The notes below the pieces were generated by a model. The model worked only from the letters and a program-made list of their open reading frames with translations, made no database searches and was not told where the DNA came from. From Ignavibacterium sp. (GTDB taxonomy: Bacteria > Bacteroidota > Ignavibacteria > Ignavibacteriales > Ignavibacteriaceae), in assembly GCF_025998815.1 (NCBI RefSeq), contig NZ_AP026678.1, positions 2,170,001-2,234,000 on the forward strand: a stretch of DNA of 64,000 bases, read 5' to 3'. A program made the translations under genes and the position numbers. Numbering within the stretch: position 1 is the first letter of the stretch; each line of letters starts with the position of its first letter. Below are positions 53,763 to 62,828 of this stretch, one piece after another.

Positions 53763-54270
53763 ATTCAAAAAGGTTTGACTCTAAACTTTTTTCGAGTTTC
53801 AATAATCTCTTTTTAATCTCAAGACCTGCCGAATAACCAACAAGCGAACCATTAGTTCCTATAACTCTGTGACACGGAATTATTACTGGAATAGGATTCG
53901 CAGCATTTGCTTTTCCAACCGCACGAATAAGACTTTTATCGCCGAGTCGCTCAGCAAGTTGCTTGTATGAAATTGTTTTTCCAAAAGGAATTTTCAAAAG
54001 TTCTTTCCATACTTTTTTCTGTAACTCAGTTCCGTCCGGATCAGTTGGGATTGAAAATTCTTTTCTTCCTTCAAAAAAATATTCTTCTAACTGATAAAAA
54101 GTATTCAATAAATTTCTATCTGATGAATTTGTTTTGATGAGTTTATGTAAAGAAGATGGTAAAGCTGAGTTAATCAAAACCTGTTTTAGTGCTTTACCAT
54201 CTGTGATTACGATGAAATGAATACCCGAAATAATTTTTTCGGAATAAAAATATTCTGGCAATTCATTCAA
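53761..54270 (-). CDS. ogt: Methylated-DNA-protein-cysteine methyltransferase
   Basis: A 169-residue DNA-repair protein that removes methyl groups from O6-methylguanine. The catalytic motif is IPVIIPCHRVIGTNGSLVGY with the acceptor Cys in PCHRV, followed by SAGLEIKKRLLKLE. Upstream, VWKELLKIPFGKTISYKQLA is the conserved DNA-binding helix region. It starts at a TTG (54270) that overlaps the TGA of the Nfu gene, a TTGA coupling. The two genes are therefore co-translated, though their functions are unrelated. Confidence 0.92.
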   Translation of the reverse strand: MNELPEYFYSEKIISGIHFIVITDGKALKQVLINSALPSSLHKLIKTNSSDRNLLNTFYQLEEYFFEGRKEFSIPTDPDGTELQKKVWKELLKIPFGKTISYKQLAERLGDKSLIRAVGKANAANPIPVIIPCHRVIGTNGSLVGYSAGLEIKKRLLKLEKSLESNLFE

Positions 54271-54809
54271 GCAGGAATAACCTGAATAGCAGGATTGATA
54301 TCTCGCTTCAATAATCCTTCAATTGCCATGAGTGTTCCGGAAATGGAACTCGGGCAACTGCCACAAGCGCCCTGATAACGAATCTTGACAGTGAAACCTT
54401 CTACTCCAAGAACTTCAAGACCGCCGCCATCACCAGCTAAAGCAGGTCTTACTTTCTGATCAAGCAGTTCATTTATCTTTTTCAGAAGCTCGTTAGATTC
54501 CTGCTCAGACATTTCAATTTCTTTTTCTGCAGGGATAAGACTCTTATCAAAATCTTTGAGGAAATTAATAAAAGGTCTTTGTATCTGACCCCAGTTTGTT
54601 TCTTTAGTTTTTTCAATTGTTACAAACTTATCCATATAGAAAACGGAAACAACGCCTGGAATTTGGAAAATTCCTTTTGCAAATGGATCGTTTTCAGCTT
54701 CTTCCCTGCTTGAATATTGACGACTTTCGTAATTAAGTAATTTTTCATTCAAGATAAATTTTAATGCGTGTGGATTTGGAGTTAAATCAACATCTTGAAC
54801 CATTAACAT
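54267..54809 (-). CDS. NifU-family iron-sulfur scaffold/carrier (Nfu)
   Basis: I take the ATG at 54809, because AGAGAGG lies about 6 nt upstream; a longer frame to 54869 lacks a site and adds unlikely residues. The 180-residue product has an N-terminal Nfu_N domain (VQDVDLTPNPHALKFILNEK, IFQIPGVVSVFYMDKFVTIE). The C-terminal NifU domain carries VRPALAGDGGGLEVLGVEGF and the cluster-binding CxxC in GACGSCPSSISGTLMAIEGL. It carries [4Fe-4S] clusters to apo-proteins, such as the ferredoxins and radical SAM enzymes of this window. Confidence 0.92.
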   Translation of the reverse strand: MLMVQDVDLTPNPHALKFILNEKLLNYESRQYSSREEAENDPFAKGIFQIPGVVSVFYMDKFVTIEKTKETNWGQIQRPFINFLKDFDKSLIPAEKEIEMSEQESNELLKKINELLDQKVRPALAGDGGGLEVLGVEGFTVKIRYQGACGSCPSSISGTLMAIEGLLKRDINPAIQVIPA

Positions 54810-54947
54810 AAAAAACCTCTCTTTATTTTGTTTCGAAAATAAATTAACATCTTTTCTATGGCAAGTCATATAATTTTAAATGTGAGCAATCAGCTTTCAT
54901 TCCAATCAAACAGCCACTTATTTTTACGATGAAAATAAAGGAGTTTT

Positions 54948-55943
54948 ATGAAAAAGATTTTGGTTGTTTTTACCGGCGGAACATTTTCAATGATGATAGA
55001 CCAAACTACCGGAGGTGCGATTCCAAGGTATTCCGGAAGTGAGTTGCTTGATATGATTCCACAAGCAAAAGAGCTAGCGGAAATTGAATACTTTGATTTT
55101 GGAAAATATCCAGGCCCGCATGTTACACCACAACTTATGCTTCAGCTTTCAAAAAAAATAAAACAACTTTTATCAGAAAAACATTATGACGGAGTAATTG
55201 TTACGCACGGAACCGATACTCTTGAAGAAACCGCCTACTTCCTTGACTTAACAATAAATACTCAAATTCCAATCGTTATGATTGGTTCAATGAAAAACAG
55301 TTCCGAACCAGATTGGGATGGTCCGAAAAATTTAATTGATGCGATTCATATCTGTCTAAATGATAACTCTAAAAATTTAGGTGTGCTTGTTTGTTTGAAT
55401 GGTGAGATAAATGCAGCGAGCGAGGTAACAAAAATTTATTCTGATTCGGTTGAGTCGTTTAAGAGTTTGGATTTTGGATCTCTTGGATTTGTTCAGAATG
55501 AAAGAGTGATTTACAATCGTCTTCCACATTATCTTGAAAAAATTGAAACAGATGTAATAGATGACAATGTTGATATGCTTACTGTTTATGCTGGAATGAA
55601 CGAAAAGTTTTTCAGATTTTCTGCTGACAGTGGTGCATCCGGAATTGTTGTTGAAGCACTTGGAGTTGGAAATGTTCCTCCTCCTGCTTTTGAAGGAATT
55701 AAATATGCTGTTCAGAAAGGAATTCCTGTGGTACTGACATCGCGATGTCCGGCAGGTGAAACAGACTACATCTACAGTTATCCCGGTGCCGGAAAACATT
55801 TACACGATATCGGAGTCATATTTGCAGATTACATTAACGGACAAAAAGCAAGAATTAAGCTCATAATTGTTCTTGGAAAGACAAAAGACATAAATGAAAT
55901 AAGAAGATATTTTGAAGGTCCAAGAGCGAAGTATAAAAAGTGA
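54948..55943 (+). CDS. L-asparaginase (type I-like)
   Basis: A 331-residue enzyme hydrolysing asparagine to aspartate and ammonia. The first catalytic Thr is in LVVFTGGTFSMMIDQTTGGA (Thr12 region), the second in VIVTHGTDTLEETAYFLDLT (about residues 84-103). Length, lack of a signal peptide and GIVVEALGVGNVPPPAFEGI in the C-terminal domain fit cytoplasmic type I enzymes. AAAGGAG precedes the ATG. It is a single gene, divergent from Nfu. Confidence 0.9.
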   Translation: MKKILVVFTGGTFSMMIDQTTGGAIPRYSGSELLDMIPQAKELAEIEYFDFGKYPGPHVTPQLMLQLSKKIKQLLSEKHYDGVIVTHGTDTLEETAYFLDLTINTQIPIVMIGSMKNSSEPDWDGPKNLIDAIHICLNDNSKNLGVLVCLNGEINAASEVTKIYSDSVESFKSLDFGSLGFVQNERVIYNRLPHYLEKIETDVIDDNVDMLTVYAGMNEKFFRFSADSGASGIVVEALGVGNVPPPAFEGIKYAVQKGIPVVLTSRCPAGETDYIYSYPGAGKHLHDIGVIFADYINGQKARIKLIIVLGKTKDINEIRRYFEGPRAKYKK

Positions 55944-56042
55944 ATGGTTGAATGAGGGAATGAATGAATGGTTAAATGTTTGGATGGTTGAATTATTGAA
56001 TGTTTGAATGAATGATTGATTGGAAGGATGAATGAGTGATTG
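55944..56042. repeat. GAATG-rich low-complexity repeat
   Basis: Immediately after the asparaginase stop the DNA consists of GAATG/GATTG/GGATG words in irregular tandem array (for example GGGAATGAATGAATGG). It shares the GAATG theme with 2491-2717. No hairpin or gene is visible. The pattern suggests slippage-prone, tract-like DNA. Confidence 0.6.
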
Positions 56043-56108
56043 GAGTAATCTTAAAAAACTTTTAACAATAGCCGCAACCGGCGTGATTGCGGCATCATTA
56101 AAATACAA

Positions 56109-56864
56109 TTATGCTGCTTCAATAATTCCCAGAAATGAATCCGCTTTAAGACAAGCCCCACCAACTAAAGCTCCATCAATATCTTTTTGTGATAGCAATT
56201 CTCTGGCATTATCAGGCTTTACACTTCCTCCGTATTGGATAACAATCATATTTGCAAAATCCTTTGAATACATATTTGTCAAAAGTTTTCTTATAAATTG
56301 ATGAACTTCCTGCGCTTGCTGAGGAGTGGCGGTTTTTCCTGTCCCGATTGCCCAAACAGGTTCATAAGCAATTATTACATCAAGAATTTCATCAGGTGTA
56401 ATATCAACTAATCCTTTTTCAATTTGTTTCTTTATGACTTTTTCGGTTATATCTTTTTCGCGCTCTTCAAGAGTTTCACCAACACAGAAAATTGGTTTTA
56501 GTTTTTGTGATAAAGCCTTTTTGATTTTCTTATTTATCATTTCATCCTTTTCACCAAAAATTGTCCGCCTTTCTGAGTGACCAAGAATAACATACTCACA
56601 TCCAACTGATTTAAGCATTTGAGCTGATATTTCTCCTGTAAAAGCACCTGAGTCTTCATAAAACATATTTTGCGCACCAAGTTTGATTACACTTCCATCG
56701 ATTAATTTCTTTGCTTCATAAAGTGAAGTGAATGGTGGACATATGATTACATCACAGTTTAACGACTTGTTTACAAGTTTATTTTTAAGCTCTTCGATTA
56801 ATGAAACAGACTGTTGGAGATCATTATTCATCTTCCAGTTGCCGGCAATAACTTTTCTTCTCAT
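56109..56864 (-). CDS. tpiA: Triosephosphate isomerase
   Basis: A 251-residue TIM-barrel glycolytic enzyme. The catalytic Lys is in AGNWKMNNDLQQSV, the His in CEYVILGHSERRTIFGEKDE, and the Glu in IAYEPVWAIGTGKTATPQQA. The phosphate loop is VIQYGGSVKPDNARELLSQ, followed by GALVGGACLKADSFLGIIEA. Length and all active-site residues are intact. The gene stands alone on the minus strand. Confidence 0.97.
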   Translation of the reverse strand: MRRKVIAGNWKMNNDLQQSVSLIEELKNKLVNKSLNCDVIICPPFTSLYEAKKLIDGSVIKLGAQNMFYEDSGAFTGEISAQMLKSVGCEYVILGHSERRTIFGEKDEMINKKIKKALSQKLKPIFCVGETLEEREKDITEKVIKKQIEKGLVDITPDEILDVIIAYEPVWAIGTGKTATPQQAQEVHQFIRKLLTNMYSKDFANMIVIQYGGSVKPDNARELLSQKDIDGALVGGACLKADSFLGIIEAA

Positions 56865-56968
56865 TTTATCCTCAATTAATTAAAAGTTGTGAACAAAAAT
56901 AAATATTATTCAACTATCTATTGTTAATTTGCTTCATACAAAAATCATACTTACAGAGATAACCCGAG

Positions 56969-58117
56969 ATGAAAACCAAATTACATAAACAGGTTATTTT
57001 ACTTGGTCTGGTGAGTTTATTCACAGACATTGCAAGCGAAATGCTTTATCCTGTTACTCCGATTTTCCTAACTGCTGTGCTTGGCTCTTCAATGGCGATG
57101 GTTGGTATTATTGAAGGTATTGCAGAATTCATTTCAGCACTTCTTAAAGGTTATTTCGGGAACTTATCAGATAAGGTTGGGAAACGCTCTATATTCGTTA
57201 CACTTGGTTATAGTTTATCAGCAATTTCAAAACCACTGCCCGGAATTTTCCAAAACATTCCAACTGTTTTTATTACCCGCGTTACGGACAGAATTGGAAA
57301 AGGAATCAGAACTGCTCCACGAGATGCATTGCTTGGTTCATACAGCAATGGAAATTCAGGTGCAGTTTTTGGGTTTCACAGAGCAATGGATACACTTGGT
57401 GCTGCAATTGGTCCGGTAGCAGCCCTTGTGTTATTAAAAATTTATCCGGAAAATTATCAGCTGATATTTCTTATTGCTTTTATTCCTTCCATTATTGCTG
57501 TAACATTAACTCTGATGATAAAGGATAAAACTATATCATCAGAAAAAAGAATTAAGCATAGTTATTTTGATTTCTTAAAATCATCTCCGAAAAGTTATAA
57601 GAGAATTCTAGGTTTACTTGCAGCATTTTCTTTAGTAAACAGCAGTGATGTATTTCTGATATTAAAATCCCGCGATATTTCTGAATCATCAACACTTGCA
57701 ATCTTTGGATATATTTTTTATAACATTGTTTATGCAGCAACTTCATATCCTATGGGGCATTTATCTGATAAAATTGGTAAGAAAAAAGTTTTCACATTTG
57801 GATTAATTCTTTTCTCCCTTGTTTACTTTGGTTTCGCTCTCGTTCCTGACATTTATCTACTGTGGCTGTTGTTTGCACTGTATGGAATATATGCTGCATC
57901 AACAGAAGGTATTTCAAAAGCTTGGATTTCCGATTTGATTTCCGATGAAAACAGAGGGACAGCTATTGGTCTGGCTACTTTAATTATGGGTGTTTGTGTG
58001 ATGCTTGGCTCTTTTATTACCGGAATTCTTTGGGATAAGTTTGGCTCTCAGATTCCTTTTATCATCTCAGCATCAGTAAGTCTTTTGCTTGCTTTTATTG
58101 TATGGATTAAAAAATAA
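56969..58117 (+). CDS. MFS transporter
   Basis: A 382-residue polytopic protein of about 12 helices. GNLSDKVGKRSIFVTLGYSL matches the loop 2-3 signature (GxLaDrxGrr), TDRIGKGIRTAPRDALLGSY is conserved in a common drug/multidrug-like MFS subgroup, and the second half repeats the pattern in GHLSDKIGKKKVFTFGLIL. The substrate is not identifiable. The leader is short and no operon is evident. Confidence 0.85.
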   Translation: MKTKLHKQVILLGLVSLFTDIASEMLYPVTPIFLTAVLGSSMAMVGIIEGIAEFISALLKGYFGNLSDKVGKRSIFVTLGYSLSAISKPLPGIFQNIPTVFITRVTDRIGKGIRTAPRDALLGSYSNGNSGAVFGFHRAMDTLGAAIGPVAALVLLKIYPENYQLIFLIAFIPSIIAVTLTLMIKDKTISSEKRIKHSYFDFLKSSPKSYKRILGLLAAFSLVNSSDVFLILKSRDISESSTLAIFGYIFYNIVYAATSYPMGHLSDKIGKKKVFTFGLILFSLVYFGFALVPDIYLLWLLFALYGIYAASTEGISKAWISDLISDENRGTAIGLATLIMGVCVMLGSFITGILWDKFGSQIPFIISASVSLLLAFIVWIKK

Positions 58118-58192
58118 AGTATAATTCTCTCTGAATTTTTTAAATCATATCCATATTTAATACTTCATTACTTACTGCCTGTCGCCAATTCT

Positions 58193-58252
58193 ATATACCT
58201 TAATCCTTTTACCTTATACCTTATTCCTTATTCCTAATACCTTATTCCTTTA
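58193..58252. repeat. Pyrimidine-rich ATTCCTTAT/ACCTTAT tandem words
   Basis: Between the MFS gene and the minus-strand DUF1684 gene the DNA is built of CCTTAT/ATTCCT words (for example TACCTTATACCTTATTCC) repeated about eight times with variation. It is low-complexity, has no gene and does not form a hairpin. Confidence 0.5.
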
Positions 58253-58257
58253 AATCC

Positions 58258-59169
58258 TCAATGCCCTTCACCATAATTTTTTTCACCTGCTGTGATTCTT
58301 AGCTTGAGATAATTCTGTTCTGGTGGCAAAGGGCAAGTTGCATATTTGGTAAAAACACAAGGCGGATTATAAGCTTTGTTAAAGTCCAGAATTATTTTTC
58401 CTGTGGAATCCGGTTTATCTACATACATAAATCTTCCACCACCGTAAGTTTCAACACCACTTGTTTCATCAGCAATGATGAGAAATAATCTTTCACCTTC
58501 ATCAATTGCATCAATGCGGAAAGTATTACCATCTTTTTCAAAAACAACTGCGCCGGGAGATAACTCCTCTTCAATTTGGCCAAGAACATTCGGGACAAAT
58601 ATTTTTTTCGGTGGATTATATGTTTCAAATCTCGCAGTCAATTTCCAATACTGATTAACCGGAAATCTTTCTATTCCATTAAAGTTTTTTACTAACGGTG
58701 ATTCAAGGTCCCTGAATCGAATTCCATATTTATCGCCACGAATAATTAAATTCCATCTGATACTTCCATATTCAAACACAGTCATATCTTTTTTCTGATC
58801 ATCTATCATTATTACTTCTTTAACTGGTTTTCCGTCAAGTAACACCTGAACTCCGTCATAAATTTTCATTATTACTGTTGAATCTTTAAAAATAAATTCT
58901 CCCATATAAGCGGGTACTTTGTCAGATTCAATAATTACATCATTATCTTTTGCTGAACCAAATTTATTTACTCCCGGCTTTAACCAGGTTCTTCCCACAA
59001 GATTTAACCAACCGTCAGGAGCTTTAAGTCTTTCTACTCTTCTTTCATCCCATTTTTTAATTTCTTCAAGATATTCTGGTGAACCTTTGGTTTCGAATGT
59101 TTCGCTCTTGCAGGAAAATAGAATTAAAATTGTTATGAGCCCTACAGTTGTTAGGAATAAGTTCTTCAT
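58258..59169 (-). CDS. DUF1684-family lipoprotein
   Basis: A 303-residue protein with a lipoprotein signal, MKNLFLTTVGLITILILFSC (acyl-Cys at residue 20). The family markers are EIKKWDERRVERLKAPDGWL with NLVGRTWLKPGVNKFGSA near the N-terminus and, near the C-terminus, FNKAYNPPCVFTKYATCPLP. The two Cys in the latter (PPC and TCP) are usual for DUF1684. No biochemical function is established for the family. The gene is monocistronic. Confidence 0.88.
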   Translation of the reverse strand: MKNLFLTTVGLITILILFSCKSETFETKGSPEYLEEIKKWDERRVERLKAPDGWLNLVGRTWLKPGVNKFGSAKDNDVIIESDKVPAYMGEFIFKDSTVIMKIYDGVQVLLDGKPVKEVIMIDDQKKDMTVFEYGSIRWNLIIRGDKYGIRFRDLESPLVKNFNGIERFPVNQYWKLTARFETYNPPKKIFVPNVLGQIEEELSPGAVVFEKDGNTFRIDAIDEGERLFLIIADETSGVETYGGGRFMYVDKPDSTGKIILDFNKAYNPPCVFTKYATCPLPPEQNYLKLRITAGEKNYGEGH

Positions 59170-59253
59170 AGATGCCTGATTATTATTATTTGATATGCAA
59201 AGCTATTTCAACAATCTCAAAGTTCAAATGTATTGCTGTGGAACTTTAATCTT

Positions 59254-60153
59254 TTATAAACCTCTGTGTAATCCTTTGAACCTTGCATATTCAACTACTC
59301 TTTCATACTCATCCGGTTTTATTCTTCTCTTTAGCTTTTTATCTTCAGCGGCTTTGAATGCAGGATGATATTGATCCATAATATTCAGATATGTTTCTTT
59401 GGAGATTTCATCTGCAATAAAATCAATAACCTTTTCCGAACCGGCTAAATTATTTGGCAAAACAAGATGCCTTATAAGTAAACCTCTTTTTGCAATTCCT
59501 TTTCTGTCAATGTGAAGGTCACCCACCTGTCTGTGCATTTCTTTGATTGCAGATCTCACAACATTCCAGTAATTTTTTATGCCCGAAAGTCGTGTGGCAA
59601 TTTCATTATCTGAGTATTTTATATCAGGCATATAAATATCAATTATATCTTCGAGCAACCGGAGAGTTTCAACAGATTCATATCCACCACAATTGTAAAC
59701 AAGCGGAATCTCAAGTCCTTTTTCAATGGCTATAATCAATGCTTCTACAATCTGAGGAACAAAATGTGTCGGAGTTACCAGATTAATATTATGGCAACCT
59801 CTGCTTTGAAGGGAAATCATGATATTTGCAAGTTCATCAATTGAAATTCTATTTCCGATACCTAACTGACTTATATCATAATTCTGGCAGTAGATGCAGG
59901 ATAGATTACAGTTTGTAAAGAAAATTGTTCCGGAACCATAAAGTCCAACAAGTTCTGGTTCTTCCCCGAAATGAGGACCATAGCTTGAGATGACAACTTC
60001 ATCGGTTGAATGACAGTTGCCTGTTTCACCAGCTAATCTGTTTACAGAACATTCATTCGGGCAAAGTCTACACTCTTCCAACATATTTTTAAGAGTGTCA
60101 GCTCTGCTATTTAATTCAGCAGGAGTAAGTTTTTCCAAATAAAGAGGAAGCAT
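59254..60153 (-). CDS. PflA-like radical SAM protein (COG1313)
   Basis: I favour the ATG at 60153, giving 299 residues beginning with the family-like LPLYLEKLTPAELNSRADTL; a GTG at 60210 would add 19 residues. The radical SAM cluster motif is FTNCNLSCIYCQNYDISQLG. An extra Cys set before it (ECRLCPNECSVNRLAGETGN) resembles the accessory Fe-S region of the COG1313 uncharacterised branch of pyruvate-formate-lyase-activating-like proteins. No glycyl radical enzyme is nearby, so the target is unknown. It lies downstream of the EamA gene (overlapping only with the alternative start) and is probably co-transcribed with it. Confidence 0.85.
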   Translation of the reverse strand: MLPLYLEKLTPAELNSRADTLKNMLEECRLCPNECSVNRLAGETGNCHSTDEVVISSYGPHFGEEPELVGLYGSGTIFFTNCNLSCIYCQNYDISQLGIGNRISIDELANIMISLQSRGCHNINLVTPTHFVPQIVEALIIAIEKGLEIPLVYNCGGYESVETLRLLEDIIDIYMPDIKYSDNEIATRLSGIKNYWNVVRSAIKEMHRQVGDLHIDRKGIAKRGLLIRHLVLPNNLAGSEKVIDFIADEISKETYLNIMDQYHPAFKAAEDKKLKRRIKPDEYERVVEYARFKGLHRGL

Positions 60154-60166
60154 GAAAGATATTATT

Positions 60167-61108
60167 TTATTCTTCTTTATTATTAAAGAATGACGGAATT
60201 TCAATTCCACTAACTTTTATAATACTGAGCAGAAGAATTAGTGCGCCAATCAATTGAACAGGACTTAAAATCTTTCCGTGAACAAAGTATTCAAGTATTA
60301 CTGCAGAAAGAGGAAAAGCCAGTTCACAAATTGTTGCAACAGATGCACTGATTTTTTTCAGGCCATAGTAATAAATAAAAATTGCCGGACCACCGGTTGA
60401 AAATGCAATAATTAAAAAAACATAAAATTGATTTGAAGAAATGTTTGAAAAAGATTTGAAGTCATTTGTTATTGAGACAACAATTAACATAATTACTGCA
60501 GTTATTGCGAAACGAAGATAAGTACCAAGTTGAAAACCAATATTCCTTAAAGCTCTTTTGCTAAGTACAGTTGAAAATCCGAAACTGAATGCCGCAACCA
60601 AAGCAAACAAAGCAGCAACTGCCGTTTTATCTCCTGCATCAAGCATAGGAAGATTAAAACCAAAAGTAATTATATAGGCACCGATGATTGCAAGAGTTGC
60701 CCAAAATATAAATTCTTTTGTCAGTTTTTCTTTTAGAATTATTGCGGCAAGAATTATAGCAAATACGGGCTGAAGTTTTTGAATAAATATTACGATTGAA
60801 AGATTAACATAGTTAACAAAGAACAGCGCTCTCGTAATTGCCATAGTTCCAAGCGCTCCACCGAAAAAAGCAACACCTATAAATGCAATCCAATCTTTAG
60901 ATTGAAGTTTTTTTAATGAAGAAAATTGCCTATAAAAAAACGGGGTGAGAATTATTGCAACAATTGTAGTTTCAATGAATACAACCAATGGAACTGGAAG
61001 ATTATATAAATAAGGTCTTAGTACAATTCCATCAATTGCCCAAAGCGTTGCAGCAATTGAAACCAAAGAAGCAGGAAAAACTTGTGTTTTAGACTCGTTT
61101 TTAATCAT
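60167..61108 (-). CDS. EamA/DMT-family transporter
   Basis: A 313-residue membrane protein with ten predicted helices in two EamA repeats. The first begins IAATLWAIDGIVLRPYLYNL and includes FFGGALGTMAITRALFFVNY; the second has KRALRNIGFQLGTYLRFAIT and SVATICELAFPLSAVILEYF. This is the drug/metabolite transporter fold. The substrate is unknown. The radical SAM gene follows at 13 nt if it starts at 60153. Confidence 0.85.
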   Translation of the reverse strand: MIKNESKTQVFPASLVSIAATLWAIDGIVLRPYLYNLPVPLVVFIETTIVAIILTPFFYRQFSSLKKLQSKDWIAFIGVAFFGGALGTMAITRALFFVNYVNLSIVIFIQKLQPVFAIILAAIILKEKLTKEFIFWATLAIIGAYIITFGFNLPMLDAGDKTAVAALFALVAAFSFGFSTVLSKRALRNIGFQLGTYLRFAITAVIMLIVVSITNDFKSFSNISSNQFYVFLIIAFSTGGPAIFIYYYGLKKISASVATICELAFPLSAVILEYFVHGKILSPVQLIGALILLLSIIKVSGIEIPSFFNNKEE

Positions 61109-61358
61109 ACTTTTTTATGAAAAACTATTGACATTATTATCAGTTTCACAGTAAAAATTCAATTGCACAACAAAGATAACTCAAAAACCAATGTAAATTT
61201 TTTACTGTAAATTTTACCAACAAACGGGATTTTTAATTAACACCTGTAAAATAACACTACAATTTCAGCAATTAAAAGAGAAGTTAAGTGGAATAAAAGT
61301 TGAGAAATCTGGACAAAAACATTATTAATAAACAATCAACAGAAAGTAGGGTTGAAGG

Positions 61359-62516
61359 GTGCAAGATCCAATCACATCCGGTAGTTTAATAGACAAAGTA
61401 ACAGAAGAATACGAATTATCAGTAGAAAAAATCACCACTTCAAAAATGCACGAGGTTGAGCAACTCCCAAACTGGGATCGGATTGACCGGTCACTTCAGA
61501 TTAAAATACAGTCGGTGTTAAGAAGAATAAACCTTGCTAACACTTTAACTGAAGACGAAGTTAAAAAATGGATTACTGTTACAAACGAATCGTTTGAGGT
61601 TTCAGCTCTTCAAACATATTTGTTACTTACTTGTCTGAATATGTTAGGCGAGTTAAATAAAGTTGAACCACCTTTGTCTTTTCTTGCATGGCTGGATACT
61701 TCAAACTCCTCAAGCATAAAATCATTAAGAGATGAAGCGATAACCAAATCAATAAATTCAATTGGTGCAATTGATGACCAGGCAAAAGCTGTTAAGTTAA
61801 TTAAATCAGTATTTGCTCAGTACAGATTAAACAACTCTATCGAATCAAACTTTTTCTATTTCTTTACAGATGCTCTTGATCAGGAAACACAAAACTGGAT
61901 TTCTACAAACTGCTGGATATATCAGGACAATCCACTTGAGAAGTGGGCAAATCTTCAGAATGTTAAAGAAGGATATAGCAATCTTACAAGTCCGGAAAAT
62001 AAAAGATTAACCAATGCGAGAAAAAGATGGGATGCTTTGGATTCATATCAGAAACTTTATGAAGTATCTCAGTTTCTCGAAGCACTCTTTAACCAATACA
62101 ATGTTTGTATGGTTAATCCTCCGGTTAAATTTGAAAAGGATCCTATATCGAAAGTTTGGAAAGATATAGATATCGCAGTAAACGAACACAGATTAAATTA
62201 CCTTTCAAACAATTTATTTAATCAGCTTGGCGGTGACGGACAGAAATTTAGATTTAATGAAGTGCGCTGTGTTTATAAAGATGAAGAACTTTACATCCTT
62301 GAAACAGATGTTAAAGATCGCGACCGCGATAACTGGTTAAAGAAACTTCAGGAGTGGTTAAAGACTAAAATTGATGCTGGCAAAGCTCACGGTGATACTG
62401 TATTTCTATTCAGTAGAAGTCAGGCACTGGTAATACCAGAAAAAACATTGCCATCAATACTAGAGAATTGGATTGATGCTGCAATAAAAAATGTAATCGC
62501 TAAAAAACAGTATTAA
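61359..62516 (+). CDS. Unrecognised 385-aa protein
   Basis: A 385-residue soluble protein starting with GTG (61359) after GAAGG. I do not recognise any family. It has no signal peptide or membrane helix. The first half is helical (LPNWDRIDRSLQIKIQSVLR), with several Trp residues and the recurring theme QNWISTNCWIYQDNPLEKW. The C-terminal 130 residues look like a separate alpha/beta domain (CVYKDEELYILETDVKDRDR, NWLKKLQEWLKTKIDAGKAH). Two highly charged sections could be solvent helices. It is convergent with the small minus-strand gene at 62521 (4-nt gap) and has a 250-nt upstream spacer. Confidence 0.7.
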   Translation: MQDPITSGSLIDKVTEEYELSVEKITTSKMHEVEQLPNWDRIDRSLQIKIQSVLRRINLANTLTEDEVKKWITVTNESFEVSALQTYLLLTCLNMLGELNKVEPPLSFLAWLDTSNSSSIKSLRDEAITKSINSIGAIDDQAKAVKLIKSVFAQYRLNNSIESNFFYFFTDALDQETQNWISTNCWIYQDNPLEKWANLQNVKEGYSNLTSPENKRLTNARKRWDALDSYQKLYEVSQFLEALFNQYNVCMVNPPVKFEKDPISKVWKDIDIAVNEHRLNYLSNNLFNQLGGDGQKFRFNEVRCVYKDEELYILETDVKDRDRDNWLKKLQEWLKTKIDAGKAHGDTVFLFSRSQALVIPEKTLPSILENWIDAAIKNVIAKKQY

Positions 62517-62520
62517 AGAA

Positions 62521-62697
62521 TTAATTTTCTGCTAACTGAATAGCAAGTCTTTTTCTGTTGTTGGATTGCTGCTTTGCAGTATTAACTGATGCTCTTGGAA
62601 GTTTAATATCTACAACTACTTCCTTCTCACTAAAATCTAATTCAAGCTGGTTAGGATTTTTCTGAAGATCTTTCTTGGATTTCTTTTGTCTGATCAT
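62521..62697 (-). CDS. Small basic hypothetical protein (58 aa)
   Basis: A 58-codon frame from the ATG at 62697 to a TAA, with a Lys/Gln/Asn-rich product (MIRQKKSKKDLQKNPNQ, then LELDFSEKEVVVDIKLPR and a helical NRKRLAIQLAEN). There is no good ribosome site, but codon choice is like the neighbours and the stretch is otherwise coding-like. No family is recognised. Its sequence suggests a short strand-helix peptide that might bind nucleic acid; this is inference from charge alone. Confidence 0.45.
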   Translation of the reverse strand: MIRQKKSKKDLQKNPNQLELDFSEKEVVVDIKLPRASVNTAKQQSNNRKRLAIQLAEN

Positions 62698-62828
62698 ATC
62701 ATTACGAAAGTAAAAAATGATTTGTCACAAAATTAATTTTTATTTTTTGCGTGAGGCAATCTATAAAGATTAATATTTAAAGTGAAGTGATATAAAAAAT
62801 TTTTTTAGAAACTTTTTATAATTTTTTC

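Noticed and set aside
55377-55799. 140-codon minus-strand frame inside the asparaginase gene
   Set aside because: Antisense to conserved asparaginase sequence; Cys/Ser/Asn-rich composition marks it as a shadow.
56032-56301. 89-codon plus-strand frame opposite tpiA
   Set aside because: It starts in the GAATG repeat region and runs antisense through conserved tpiA sequence.
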